From assembly GCA_026745465.1 (NCBI GenBank), contig JACYXH010000826.1:9252224-9316223 (forward strand): a stretch of 64,000 nucleotides of DNA. The letters are read 5' to 3'. This DNA comes from Lota lota. Its lineage: Eukaryota > Chordata > Actinopteri > Gadiformes > Lotidae. A model generated the notes under the pieces. The model saw only the letters and a list, made by a program, of their open reading frames with translations, was not told the origin of the DNA and ran no database searches. Positions 1 through 12,155 of the stretch are shown here, in pieces; position 1 is the stretch's first letter; every line of letters starts with the position of its first letter. Both the position numbers and the translations under genes were made by a program.

Positions 1-339
1 TTTAGAATGAAACCATATTTTCACTGTCATCATTTTTCTCACAGTCATAGTTTTTACCCTCACAGGCTACAATGTTTTTCCTTTCTACAGAATGAAAGTT
101 GACCAGTCACCTTTACATGCCTGCATATGCTGGTGCCTTTAATTGTAATTTGATCACATTCAACTGCTGGATTGGTTTGATTTGAATCATCAACCAATCC
201 AAATGTGATTTTAGGCAGCAGGGTTCAAATGTTTAAATTTCAGTTGATTGTTTTGAAAATATAATTGGGGGGTAATTTCCTTGTTATTGCCCTAATAGCT
301 AGCGTGCAGGGGGGAGGCAGAGGGGGAAAGAGCATCAAC

Positions 340-380
340 GAGAGAGAGAGAGCGAGAGAGAGAGAGAGAGAGAGAGGAGG

Positions 381-427
<47 letters not shown>

Positions 428-443
428 GGATAGAGAGAGAGAC
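340..443 (+). repeat. (GA)n microsatellite
   Basis: Imperfect GA array with GGGA interruptions. Serine/leucine-rich or arginine/glutamate-rich open frames across it are artefacts of the repeat. Confidence 0.9.
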
Positions 444-1149
444 AAGTCGGTGAGCAAATGGAAATCCAGAGTGAGTGTAATGGATGTGCGCTCCGTGCTC
501 ACACAACCCTGACACTAGCACACTACTTTCTTTCACTTCATGCAGCCCCTGTTGTCATAAAATGAAGTGTCTGCCGACCCACTGTGGCACTAGCTGTTTC
601 GGTCTTCCAGTAACATCCAAAAAAAAAAGGAAAAACGAAGAAGGGGAGAGAGAAGAGAAGACCTCCTACTCTGAGCTCTGCCGAGGCTGGCCGAGGCTAC
701 GGGAGGCTAGAGCCAGGAGGCTACAGTGAGCTGTTGGTCTGTGTACCCATTAGCGGGTCGCAAGGCACTCTGGGTTCTAAGCATCCCAGCGGTACACACT
801 CGTCCAGCTGAGGACTCCACACTAGAACGCTTGGACAGGCTGTGCCCTGTTGCCGTGGCAACAAGGAAGACCCCCTTCCCCCCCCCCCCCCCCACCTCGC
901 CATTCAACAGGAATAATTAATTCTCCAGGATCATTTTAAGTCCCTTCTGCGTAAACACCGTCCCTAGTTTTCTCTCTTTCTTTAGGGGGATTGTGTGTGT
1001 GTGAGTATCTGTGTTTGTATCTGTGTGCCTGTCTATGTAGCTTGTTTAGAATAAACAATGTGTCAACTGTGCAAATAAACTTCAGCATTACACACACTTG
1101 TTTGAGAAGTTCTGAGAAATAAATATAAAGCTCTTCAGCAGTTTACTGA

Positions 1150-1447
1150 GAAAAAGGGTGAGATATGGAGAGAGGGAGGAATGAGAGAGAGAGAGATAAA
1201 ATAAGGGGAAAGAGCAATGAGGGGGAGAAAGAGAGAGAGACGAGGGGGAGACAGAGAGTGAGAGAAAAAGAGAGAGGGATGAGGGGGAGAGAGATAGAAG
1301 AGGGAGGGAGAGAGAGACAGAGTAAGATGAAGGGAGAGAGAGAAAGAGAGAGATAGAGAGAGAGAGGGATGAGGGGGAGAGAGTGAGAGAAGAGGGGGAG
1401 AGCGAGAGAGGTGAGGGAGAGAGAGAGAGAGAGACGAGAGAGACAAG
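1150..1447 (+). repeat. Purine tract, degenerate GA/GGGGA repeats
   Basis: Nearly 300 bases of almost pure purine on the plus strand, with recurring GATGAGGGGGAGAGAG phrases. It is non-coding. Confidence 0.9.
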
Positions 1448-2048
1448 ATAAAAAAAAATTGCACACTGTAAATAGAATCGGGCAATTAATTATGCCAATA
1501 ATGACAAAATACAATTATTTCTCAGTATTTTTGCTGTTTTCTTAAATTACATACAAATGTAAAATTACAATACATAACTGTAATTCAATTTGTAGCTTAC
1601 TATTTAAAGGTTTATGTCCACACTAACTATTACAAGTTTTTCTTTGTTATTTTAAGTAAAATCATAGTATATTTATGTATTTTACATTCAAACGCTGTAA
1701 TTCTGGAATGTATACAAAACTCTCTATGATAATTTCGTTAGTGCAGTATTTTGTATGCGTATATGAAATAATGAAACCCTATCGGTTAGACCATGATGTA
1801 TAGGGTTAGTTGTATGGTTACGCGTTCATGTTAACCCTGCATGAAGGCCTAACCGTTTGGGTTAAGGTATATTTCAAATATACTGCTTTTAATTGATAAG
1901 ATAAGATATCTAAGCTATCACACATATAAGACTAATAAGACTATTAGTTGGTTTCTATTCACATGTACTGCCTGTGTGAAGTTAAATTGCAGCATTTGAT
2001 TTGGCCAGGAACTACCTGTTTAATTTAGCCTCATGTAGGTAATGGGGA

Positions 2049-2090
2049 ACATGTATAATTCCACACAATGAGCTGTGGAATTATACATGT
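2049..2090. repeat. Perfect 17-bp inverted repeat, 8-nt loop
   Basis: ACATGTATAATTCCACA at 2049-2065 is the exact reverse complement of 2074-2090. Three GTACAGATT-type direct repeats follow to about 2120. No gene or MITE boundary is apparent. Confidence 0.9.
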
Positions 2091-2455
2091 GTACAGATTG
2101 TACAGATTGTGTACAGATTGACACTTTGTTTGTGTTGCTTACACTGTGGTTACCTTGCAATGAATAATCTGTCAAAAGTGCCCATTGTTGTGAATCCACG
2201 TCTTCTTTATTTTGGTGCTGATACATGCATTAGGTGTATGTTTAAATTGGTAAACATTTAACAACTAGCACCCTCAAAGCTGACACTACTCTGTGTTCAC
2301 ATTGCGAGAATGTCTCATAATGGCAAATGTCGCTACAGACAATTTAAATAAAGTACGTTTAACCTTGTGTAAAGGAATGGTAAAATTGTAATCCTCCTTT
2401 TGAAATACTTTTCAGTAAATCTTATTGTGTGAACTTCCTATCTTTTTTCCCCTAG

Positions 2456-3653
2456 ATGCACCAAGGATCTAGCTGATAACTCGCAATTTGGAGGATTGTT
2501 CTTTAACCGTTACGTTGCACTGCCACTTCTGGTACAGATTCATTTACTTTTTGTGGTATGTTTCAATTTTACTTGATAATACACAGTATAGTTAGGATTC
2601 TGAATTAAAAGACAATACAGAGCTCCCATGGGTCAGGAAAATACAAGCCAAAAAGACAACAGACCACAACCCCTCTGAATAACTGTTTATGGATAATTAG
2701 TTGATATTGTAAATGTACATCGGAATACATTACATATAAATGTTTTAGAATCACTAGTGGTGTGTACTACATTTGTAATTAAGTTTTCAACCCCCCTTAA
2801 TTAAAACAGGGAAAATCGTGTAGATGTATCAATTTAATTTGTACGTTTTCAGTTGAGGTTTTTTCCAAGTAATCTTAAAGTTTATATTTTATGAGAATTT
2901 GAAGACATTCTACTATTTAGATTGTACCTTTTTATAACATGACATCATACTCTTAACAATGTCTTCCAAAATATAACTTATTTTACAATCTTGAGCATGT
3001 GTTTACACTTTATTGAAGGTGTTTGATCATAAGAATTCAGGAAAACTGTAAAATAAGTGTTTCTCTGCTAAACTTTTAGTTCTGTCCCTTTATTGAAGGT
3101 GTTTAATTGTAATAATTCAGGAAATACCTGTAAAATAACAGTGTTTCTCTGCTAAACTTTTAGTATCATCGCTTTATTGAAGGTGTTTGATCACAGAAAT
3201 CCAGGAAAGGTCTGTAAAAAAAACATTGTGTATTTGCAGACCTTTTTGTGCAAACACTTTATTCAAGGTGTTTGATCGTAATCATTTAGGACAAATCTGT
3301 AAAATAACTGTGTTTCTGTGCAAAACCTAAAACCTAGTCTTTGGGGCTAGGGTATTTTACATACATTATCAGTTTTTCATTTGACCTTTTTTCTTTTTTA
3401 CAGTGCACCCAGCCACTGCATGCCACCTATAGGCCGCTGGATGTTAATCGCTTCTGCCAGGGTTTCACAAACAGAAGTTCAGGGCTGCCGCTTGCCCCTA
3501 ACCCCAACTGGACCCTATCACCAGATCACTCTGTTGTTCCTTTCTCTCTTCCTTGCCTTCCACAGCCTCGACCACTAAGGACAGGAAGTTCTGGAAGAAT
3601 CCCGCTCACCGTCTGGGCTTCTTCCTGGCTGTGTACCTGGGACCACGAATAAA
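2456..3653 (+). other. Speculative two-exon transcript (2456-2555, 3404-3653)
   Basis: A pyrimidine tract ending cccctag precedes 2456, and gtatgt follows 2555. A second strong pyrimidine tract ending tttttacag precedes 3404. The first exon is open for 33 codons after one base, ends on a codon boundary, and joins in frame to a second exon open for 82 codons with a stop at 3650-3652. An AATAAA at 3648-3653 overlaps the stop. The product resembles nothing I know, no upstream exon or promoter was found, and chance is a real alternative. Confidence 0.2.
3000..3336 (+). repeat. Minisatellite, four units of 80-85 bp
   Basis: Units are recognised by CTTTATTGAAGGTGTTTGAT at 3008, 3088, 3172 and 3257, giving spacings of 80, 84 and 85. 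Each unit continues through an AATTCAGGAAA-like phrase, CTGTAAAATAA and GTGTTTCTCTGC. The units are diverged, so the array is not recent. Confidence 0.85.
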
Positions 3654-3711
3654 CAACATGGAAATGACAATACCTTTCCTCCCAAGACTATGTCTGTAAG
3701 AGTGAAACCTT

Positions 3712-3718
<7 letters not shown>

Positions 3719-3794
<76 letters not shown>
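3719..3794 (+). repeat. (GA)n microsatellite, perfect, about 38 units
   Basis: Uninterrupted GA dinucleotide run, ending in a short A run. Confidence 0.97.
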
Positions 3795-3798
<4 letters not shown>

Positions 3799-4593
3799 AT
3801 TATAAATTTGGGAGTTGAAGAGAAACCTACAGGGAGAAATGGAGAAGCAGACAGACCCTTAACTTATGTTATTCCCAGGATGGCTTTTTGTGTCTCTCCT
3901 AAAACTATACAACAATTGAAGGAGACACTAGTTTGATACAAACTAAATAAAAACATTAACACATGGCATGTTCAGTAAGATAAATGCTGAGATGGGGCAA
4001 GGGCGCATGATTCCACTTACCGAACTTGCGATATAGGGCGCGAAGATGGGTCAAAGATATTCCACTGACAGAGAAAACATTGAGCATGTCTGCTACACTC
4101 TGTCTGCTACAGAACTCCACCTTCAAGGGTCTTCTAGTACTGTTGTATTACCAGGATGGTATCGTAAGTACGGTATTACGCTGGCTGAGGTAACACAGTC
4201 GGCTAAAAGGTTCAAACGGCCACGTTGTTGAGCCAATGCAGGTGATTGGCAGGTGAGAAGGGGGAGGTTCCAGCAGCACAGAGGGACTTCAGCACAGTCT
4301 TTGTACCTCACAGTCTGTGGGCTGATCAGCCTGCAGTGGCTAGACGTCAACGAGGTGAAAGGAGCAATCCTCTTAATTAGAACACTGGGTTAGGAGTTGC
4401 GTGACGTAGGTGGACCACGTGCGAGCTCGTGTGCGTGTGTGTCTTTCATTGCCGACGAGTGTCTTTGCAAGTACTCCTATATAAGTAAGTATTTCCGTCC
4501 ATGTATTTCATCAATGTTATCTCAATGTTGTTCCTGAGTGTTATTTTGTTTCACCCTGATAGATCCTGGTGTCTTTGAGTCATTTTAGGATGA

Positions 4594-4596
4594 TAC

Positions 4597-4649
<53 letters not shown>

Positions 4650-4781
4650 ATCAACATAAACACCTAAACACAGACAGACACACAGACCTAAATACACACA
4701 CACACACACACACACATACACAAACACACCTAAACACAAGACACAAACACAGACCTAAATACACACACACACACACCTTAA

Positions 4782-4851
<70 letters not shown>
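4594..4851 (+). repeat. Compound CA repeat with CCTAAA interruptions
   Basis: Several CA tracts are separated by recurring CACCTAAACACA or GACCTAAATACA phrases, so a higher-order unit has been duplicated. The longest pure tract is about 4798-4851. Confidence 0.9.
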
Positions 4852-4854
<3 letters not shown>

Positions 4855-6590
4855 ATCTATTTCATCCATAATAAAATAATACATCCACTTCCTAGGGACC
4901 CTCTCTATGTTTGTGGGTTTGTCAGAGATGGTTGCCGTAGAGATCAATAGATCCTGCAGAGGACCACATGGGTTCCAAAGATAAACCAGAGCCGAACAGC
5001 CCAAGGATGAAAGTAACGGCCTTTCCACAGACACTTACTCACTCTTTGACAGGAAACCCATGAAACATGTTCGATGGTTGCACCAATAATAAATATTTCA
5101 ATCGAATGTTTGCGCTCAGCCGGTGGTTATTGTGTGCCATCTGCTTCCCAGGCTGGTCAACATTTATTTATGATTCCATGCTGTTAATGAATGTGATTTC
5201 TTTTCTTTGTTAAATTCACATCAAATGCATTGCAAACTTCTGGTAGATCACCAACTTCCTTAGTGATATGTGCTCAGTCAATAAGGGCAGACTGTAAACC
5301 GGCTAATCACTTTCAGATTGTGTCCGATGTTGTCGAACAGATCACAGATCCAAACCCTTTCATGAATATATCCTTTAAGGCTCTCAGATTTCAAACTCTG
5401 CTGCAGGCTTGTTATTCGTTGGTCTCAACATTTGGTGGATATGGTGTAGAAGAAATGTGGGGAAAAAATGTTGTCTGTAAAAAAAAGAAAAAGAAAAAAA
5501 GACCTGTATTTAGAACAGTGAAAGAACATTCTCCAACGCTCAGGGGGTAATCGACGGAGACAGTTCAAAGTTGTGCTGGCGCTATCACTGCCAAATTTGT
5601 CCCCATCATCTTCTGATTTTCCAGAAGACATGGCAACCAGATGAATAGCTGTCCCTGCTGGCCATGCTGACCCACAATGCAACGGTGCGACTGCCGTGCC
5701 CGTTGGGTCACCCTGCTGCAGTCTTCTGGATGAAATAAACATGTGCTTTACTCCTGGGTTTTTAAATCACAATAAGGAAACATGAGTTTTTTTTAGGAAT
5801 CGTCCATGCTAGTTTAACAAAATGCAACATCTATAGATAAAGCACTCGGGTTTTGATGATCAGCAGGAGAAATAGATAATCTCACATTTAAACATTGCTC
5901 ATAATGGGGCTTGTACATCTAGACGTCACATTGCAATAATCGCCTCCATTTTGGAAGCATGGGAGCATTGTAGTGTTAGTAATTGTGTTGGTAGTAATCG
6001 TTTTTAGGTCATTGTTTAGTAAATCGTTGTGAAAGGATTTGTTATTATGGGGAGACATTGTTGTGGTTGAAACTGGCACAGTGTTCACAGTGCTTCATGC
6101 GAGATGTGGCAAAGAAAAAGTTTTCATTAGCTTAGGTTACGGTATATATACGTTGAGTTAGGATTCAACTCTCTTGAGTTCGCTCAATATGGCTGATGTA
6201 CAAGCCCTATAATCACCTCGTTATTACAAAAATAAAGGAATCAATTGCGTGCATGGGAGCACTGATGATATCAAACAGGCTGCAGAACACTACGAGTCAC
6301 ACAGTGTATCTCCATCAGGCTTCCAGCAAACAGCTATAAACATTATTCTGGCTGTCCCAGGGCTCCAATGTCACAAAGAGCTAAACAAGATGCTGAGGCT
6401 GCAACAACACTTTCCAGATGGTCACCATGCATTACAGCACAGAGAATCACCTCTTCGACTCAAAATAAAGACCCAGAGACAGAGTCAGAGAGACAGAGAG
6501 AGAGCGAGAGTAGAGAGAACATATCATAAGTATATTTGTATATGTATATACAAATCCTTACCACAGTCCACAATAACACACTGTTTGCAT

Positions 6591-6620
6591 GCGTGTGTAT
6601 GTGTGTGTGTGTGTGTGTGC
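6591..6620 (+). repeat. (GT)n microsatellite
   Basis: About 14 TG units with one TAT interruption. Confidence 0.9.
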
Positions 6621-7247
6621 TCACTTTTTCCCCTTCTATGTCCTGATTGATAACAACAGCTTAGCAGTAGGATGAGACAAGGCTGCACCTGCTCTGCATA
6701 AGAGCAGTGTGACTGGGGATGAAGGGAGGGGGGGGGGGGGGGGGCAAGGGTGCAAAGGTCATATTGACTTCCTGTCATAATCCCTCCCTAATGCCAGCTC
6801 CTTACTGTCTTTCATTAATTAAATCATTCTTTTTTTTTTCTTTCCTTCTGTATTTCTTTCTATCCCATACTCTCATCCCCACAGACCCTGTCTGTTTGCT
6901 TGTGTTTCCCCACACCGCTCATGGTTGTTATTGCCATGTTCCAGTTCTGTTCCACTCGCCTTCATCTGTGACTTGCAAGGAGGGTGGAAAAGAGTAAGAA
7001 CAAGAGTAAGAATAATAATAAGAGTAAAAGCAACAACACAGTACGTTCTGTGTACCGTGCCATGGTATCCTAGCCTTGAACACACAGAGCACAGCAAGAC
7101 ACTATTTCATGGCCGCTCCATAATGCTTGTCAGGGGCTTGTGTCCATGAAATATCAGCTAAACCTTGAGCTTCATGTTATAACCCTGTGTGATATGGTAG
7201 GGTGTGTTTGTTTGTTTGTCAGAGCATTTGTAGGGAGGGTTGGGTAT

Positions 7248-7300
7248 ATGTGTGTGTTTGTGTGTGTGTGTGTGTGTGTGTTTGGTGTGCATGTATCTGT

Positions 7301-7332
<32 letters not shown>

Positions 7333-7366
7333 GCACGTTTGTGTGTGATAGTGTGTGTGCGTGTGT
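7248..7366 (+). repeat. Imperfect (GT)n tract
   Basis: TG units interrupted by TTTG and GCATG. Cys/Val and His/Thr open frames here are repeat artefacts. Confidence 0.9.
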
Positions 7367-7739
7367 GCAATACAATACAAGCTAGAAAATGTGCTCAGTA
7401 GAGCATAGACCTCCGCCCAGGCCCACTTGTTAGAAGTGGGCCTGGCTTGGAGAGAGCCCATTGGCTGCTCTGAGCTGAGCCCGATGACACCCCACAAGGC
7501 CCCATTTAGAGATTCTCAATAAAACAGGAAGTAGGCTGGGGGAGGTCACCCACCAATCATCAGGAACCCTTGACAAACCATTCAGGATCATTCTGTGTCG
7601 TGTTACGTGAATCTATGACAAGTTAATCACTTCTTCCTTGGCCCGTAGCAAGCCTGCCCACCAAGTTTGGTAGACATAGGTACCATAACATCCTTGTGGC
7701 GGTAACAATACAATACAGGCAGTGTCTCCTATGTAGTAA

Positions 7740-7995
7740 GACAGAGGCAAAGGAGGGTGGGCTAGGGAGCGGCTACAGCAACTCTAGGGTTGCTGGTCCT
7801 GTTCCTCCTGGCTGAGAATTTAGGTGCCAATGAGCAAGGCATCCAACCGTAACTGTTTCCAATGGACTGGTAGCTGCCTTGCATGGCTGAGGCTGTGAGA
7901 ATATGTGTGAGAATGTGTGTTTGAGTGTGTGAATGGATGGATGTGAGACATTGTAAAGCACTATGAGTGGCCAGTTAGGTAAAATAAATACTGTA
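7740..7995 (+). repeat. Common teleost interspersed repeat
   Basis: The order GGTTGCTGGT, TGAGCAAGGCATCCAACC, CTTGCATGGC, GTGTGTGAATGGATG, GACATTGTAAAGCACT and ATGAGTGGCC matches, from memory, a repeat found in thousands of copies in spiny-rayed fishes. It is non-coding. Its class (SINE-like or nonautonomous DNA element) is left open. Confidence 0.65.
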
Positions 7996-8845
7996 TCTGT
8001 TATGACATTGTGTTCTGACTCAAAAAGTGTTAGAAGACAGCATTAGGTGTTTCCTGCCATAAATGCAAACAATAATGTTCGTCAAACAAAACAAAATGGT
8101 GGTGGGGGGCGAGGAGGTCAGCAAACAAAACATCTGGCGGAGCGAGTTTTAAGACAAAATAGCTCATCGTTTCAGAACATGTCTGTCCCAAGAGCGCATG
8201 TTTTACTACAGCATCAGCGAGCACGTTGCTCATCAATACCACTAAGTCGTCTGCGGCCAACATTGTGTCAGGAAGGGAGAGAATCTCTGGGTGAGTGGTG
8301 TGGTTGGTGTGCATCCAGCGTGTCATTCAGGCCTTTGATACACAGCTGTGGTCGGGGTTTGTTAAACAAAAGGCGGAGACGAGAGGGCCTGGTGTGCGCG
8401 GTCCATATGAGGGGGAGCTTAGCTCACTGTATGGGAACAGTTCACTTTACTTTCAGACACACTGTTTACCCGATCCACGCTAAAGCATGCTAAACCAATT
8501 CAGACCGTCTGTTGGATGAATTTACTGACCGGCGCATTCACCACCGCAAACACGCACACATACCATGTCAAACATGTATGTTGAACATACACCTTTTTTT
8601 TTTATCTAAAAAGACACATTCCCCCTCTTGTTTTGCCAACTGTTAAAAATAGCTCCCTAGTGTACAGGGAGGCCAAACAAAGCGGTAAAGGCAAATTACT
8701 TAGAATGCAATGCTATCCCTATACGGCTACATCCTGCGCTGTTTCTGCATGTCAGACAAGCCGCGCTGAGTGCCTAGCATGAGAAACCGGCTTAGCAGAA
8801 GTGGTTGAATGAAGACATTTACAGTGAGGTGGAATATGTAAGCGT

Positions 8846-8886
8846 CACACACGCACACCGTGTGTGTGTGTGTGGTGTGTGTGTGT
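8846..8886 (+). repeat. CA to TG palindromic microsatellite
   Basis: A CACACACGCACAC stretch turns into GTGTGTGTGTG, so the two halves are complementary and could form a hairpin. Confidence 0.85.
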
Positions 8887-9125
8887 TCACATGGTGGGCG
8901 ATGTGTATGTGTATGTTTGTTGTAAGAGGTATGGGATTCTAATATGTACCTTCGCTGTCAGTAAATGTTTAACAGGTGTCTTGCGAAGTGTGCTTGAAGC
9001 TTCTCCAGAGTAATTATACATCAGTCAGAACTAACGACGGGTCTCCCTGAGAGAGAGGAACTGGAAGGTTAGTGCCAGAGCAGGCCTGACCTGCCAAAAA
9101 AGGGAAAGTAATTGACCACAACATC

Positions 9126-9157
<32 letters not shown>

Positions 9158-9196
9158 CATGAATGTGAGTGTGTGTGTGTGTGGGTGCGTGCGTGC

Positions 9197-9232
<36 letters not shown>

Positions 9233-9472
9233 ATGGGTGTGAGTGTGCGTGTGTTTGTGTGTGTGTGTGGTTGCATGTTTGTTTGAGTGTGCGTGTGCAT
9301 GATTTAGTGAGTGAGCGAGTGTGTGTGTACGGTGTGTGCGTGCGCGTGTGTGTGTGTTTGTTTGTGTATGTGAGTGAGAGTTTTTGCGTGCGCATATGTG
9401 TGCGGTGTGAGTGTTTGCAGTGTGTGTGTGTGTGAGAGACAGAGTGTGCGTGCGCGCGTGTGTGTGTGTCAG
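9126..9472 (+). repeat. Long imperfect TG/TGCG tract
   Basis: About 350 bases of alternating purine-pyrimidine sequence with GCGTGCGTGC segments, a composition that favours Z-DNA. It is non-coding despite open frames on both strands. Confidence 0.9.
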
Positions 9473-9514
9473 TGAGCAAGATGAGGGGCCGTATTGGCCA
9501 TAATTCAAACTTAC

Positions 9515-9745
9515 CCCTCACACATACTACTGAAACTTAAACCTCTCACACTAGCTCCTGAAAACCTCTCACACACACACTACTGAAAACCTTTCATACA
9601 TTCTACTGAAAACCTTTCATACATTCTACTGAAAACCTATCATACATACTACTGAAACATAAACCTCTCATACATACTACTGAAAACCTCTCACATATAC
9701 AACTAAATAAAACTCTCACACACACTAATGAAATATACTTACACA
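9515..9745 (+). repeat. Minisatellite with 23-28 bp units
   Basis: Successive units contain CTACTGAAAACCTNTCATACAT. The phrase CTACTG falls at 9603, 9626, 9649 and 9677, so the spacing is 23, 23 and 28. About eight or nine degenerate units are present, just after a long TG-rich tract. Confidence 0.8.
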
Positions 9746-9788
9746 GACCCTTCTCAGATACACTCACACATACAGGACTGAGACACAC

Positions 9789-9820
9789 TCAAATACACTA
9801 CTGAAATGTAGTGTATTTGA
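9789..9820. repeat. Perfect 12-bp inverted repeat, 8-nt loop
   Basis: TCAAATACACTA at 9789-9800 pairs with 9809-9820. It lies just after the 23-28 bp minisatellite. Confidence 0.85.
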
Positions 9821-10388
9821 CTAAGACCAAACGGTATATAATATTTTTCATGCCTTGATGATATTCAATAACACTAAATAAAAGTCTTCATAAAAATAAA
9901 CGTCATCCCTGGGTCACTTGAATTTGTTTTTTAAAGAACATCATCAGTTACATAAAGTATCACAGCAATAACAGCTCAGATGACTACACAACGCAAAGAC
10001 ATTGATTCAAACAACATGCAAGCTGACTGGCTTCAGGGATAACAACGTCCATATGACCATGGCAACGATAGAAAATGTTGCATTAACTAACATACTTTCA
10101 CTAATTGAAGATTACGAATAAAAATGCACATTTATCGCTAGAAATGTTATCAAAACACATTTTAATGCTGAAACTATCCTAAAATGTTGCATTTTCTACT
10201 GAGAATAAAACGAATGTCATCCATTTTGTTTTGGCAAGACAACCTTGACATATGTGACAAATTGCTGTTTCTTCGAACAGTCGATTGGAGGACTGTTTCT
10301 GTTTCATTTTGTGTTTCTGTCTGTGTGTATCAGTGCCGACGTGTACTTGATAGTGTAGTGTATGTAGTTTGCCATATGCATGGGTACA

Positions 10389-10495
10389 GTATGTGTGTGC
10401 ATGCATGTGTGTGTGTGTGTGCGTGTATGTCTATGCGTGCATGTGTATGTGTGTGCATGTATGTATGTGTGTGTGTGTGTGTGTGCGCATGCGTT
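10389..10495 (+). repeat. Imperfect (GT)n tract
   Basis: TG units with ATGCATG interruptions. Confidence 0.9.
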
Positions 10496-11222
10496 TGTCC
10501 GTGTATGTGCACGTGCGTGCCCGTCTGTGTGTTTGATATTTAGCACATTTGGCAGTGAGCGTCTGTTCCAAAGTGAACCTTAAGTGAACAGTGCTGTACC
10601 TTACAACATGGGAGATCAACTCCATACGACACCAGATTCCACACAGATGTCAGCGGTATGTATGTGCGCAGTGGTGCAGCGCTGTGTTATTCCATCACTG
10701 TGAATACAAAGCACAGTGTTTGGCATGGACTCATGGAGCATAGTTGAGTTTCTCCTCTCTCTCTCTTTCTCTCCTCTAGTGCTCTTCCAATACAGAGTTT
10801 ACATATCAGATTTGCTGAACCCGTTTCCATTCTGACGTCTGCCAGGCGACGATGTCATGAATCGAAAACCCTAGCTTTCTGCCGGGCTTCTGATTCAGGT
10901 CAGCATGCGCTTGAGGCCTCACATCTGGCCTGTTTTGAACATGAATTTCTCCATTGTTCGGCAATGAGTATATTTTAGTCATGTTTTTTTCCCTTGACAT
11001 CTCTTCAGGTCGAAGCCTATGACTAAGAGTTACGGTACTGTCTTGGCTTGTTAGGTAGGGCCATGTTTGTTTCGTAATAGTAATTGAGCTTGACAAAGTA
11101 GGATGAGTAGTAGTACTAGTGCTGGTAGTGGTACTAGTAGTTTAACTCCTATTGAAGTAGTTGGTCAGATAGATTTGTTACAAGCATCAATAGTGCACAC
11201 ATGCATGTATGCACACATCTTA

Positions 11223-11246
11223 AACACACACGTACGTACGCACACA

Positions 11247-11306
<60 letters not shown>
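11223..11306 (+). repeat. (CA)n microsatellite
   Basis: About 38 CA units, with ACGTACGTACG at the start. Confidence 0.93.
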
Positions 11307-11307
<1 letters not shown>

Positions 11308-11701
11308 AGGTAGTCATTGCAGTAGCAGCAGTCGTTACAGTTGCGCTCGGTCAACCGGCTCGTCAGCACATCCAAAAGCATTTGAATGTTCCTGATGTTG
11401 GACACGGATGTCAGAATGAATTAATGGGTACAACGGTACAACATCCAACATCATCCCAAAACATTGGGATGTGTCTCTGATGTTGGACGCGGTTGTCAGC
11501 AATTAACAAGACGCTGCCGCTACACAGACAACCTGATTGTGAGACGAGTCCTCGCCTGTACGGGAGGAAGTGCTCGTGGGCAGGGAGGGAGATGCTGGCC
11601 AACTCAACGCTTTGTGATGCAGCTCCAGGGGCCCCAACACGAGCAAATGGCCAGGGGCCAGTAGCGGCTTTACGAAGCCTCAGGTGGGAGGGTTTAAGGG
11701 G

Positions 11702-12155
11702 ATGAAGTCTCACAAACCACACTCTAGGTTAATATCTAAAGTCTCATGGTTAATATCTAAAGTCTCATGGCAGACGAGATCAAATCTGGTTAAACGGTGT
11801 GTTTCACTTACTTTTGCGTCATATTTGGTTGGACCAATCATACTGCTGGAGGTGTCGATCTGTAAGCGCTTAATTGGCAAACACAAACTTGGCAAGCAGT
11901 TGTAAGTGATAAAGAAAGTCTCTGTCAAGGTTTCAAATCAACACTGTGTAGACTGGCTACTGTAGAAATGTACTTATTATAACCCCATTTTGAAAGTTTC
12001 ATCCACTCAAATGAGTTCTCTTTGGTAGAATATCTCCGTAACAAAACAGGAAATGATGCATAACTCCGCCTCTCACCGTTTCTGGTTTCCGGCCCAGACT
12101 CTGTGCTTCCTCCCCCCAGACATTCTGCTATAAGATAGTAGGACTGCTAGATCAG
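11702..12155 (-). mobile_element. Internally deleted relative of the helicase-carrying element
   Basis: Read on the minus strand, this sequence aligns by eye with the element at 25985-26608 at both flanks. Around 11933-12030 it still encodes KYISTVASLHSVDLKP, clearly related to the helicase lead-in peptide there. The P-loop and motif Ia region is absent. The right flank has a partial duplication of a segment with TTTAGATATTAAC. It shares an additional left segment (about 12125-12155) with the copy at 36299-36615. Confidence 0.6.

Noticed and set aside
1135..1514. Ser/Leu-rich open frames on the minus strand
   Set aside because: They are produced by the GA-rich purine tract and have no signal peptide or domain pattern beyond the repeat.
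8047..8493. 148-codon open frame on the plus strand
   Set aside because: No recognisable domain, no splice or promoter context, and it starts within ordinary intergenic sequence.
9014..9508. Long His/Thr-rich and Cys/Val-rich open frames (also near 15770-16137, 7158-7385 and 10304-10546)
   Set aside because: They are translations of TG/CA microsatellites, open in several frames on both strands, with no family resemblance.
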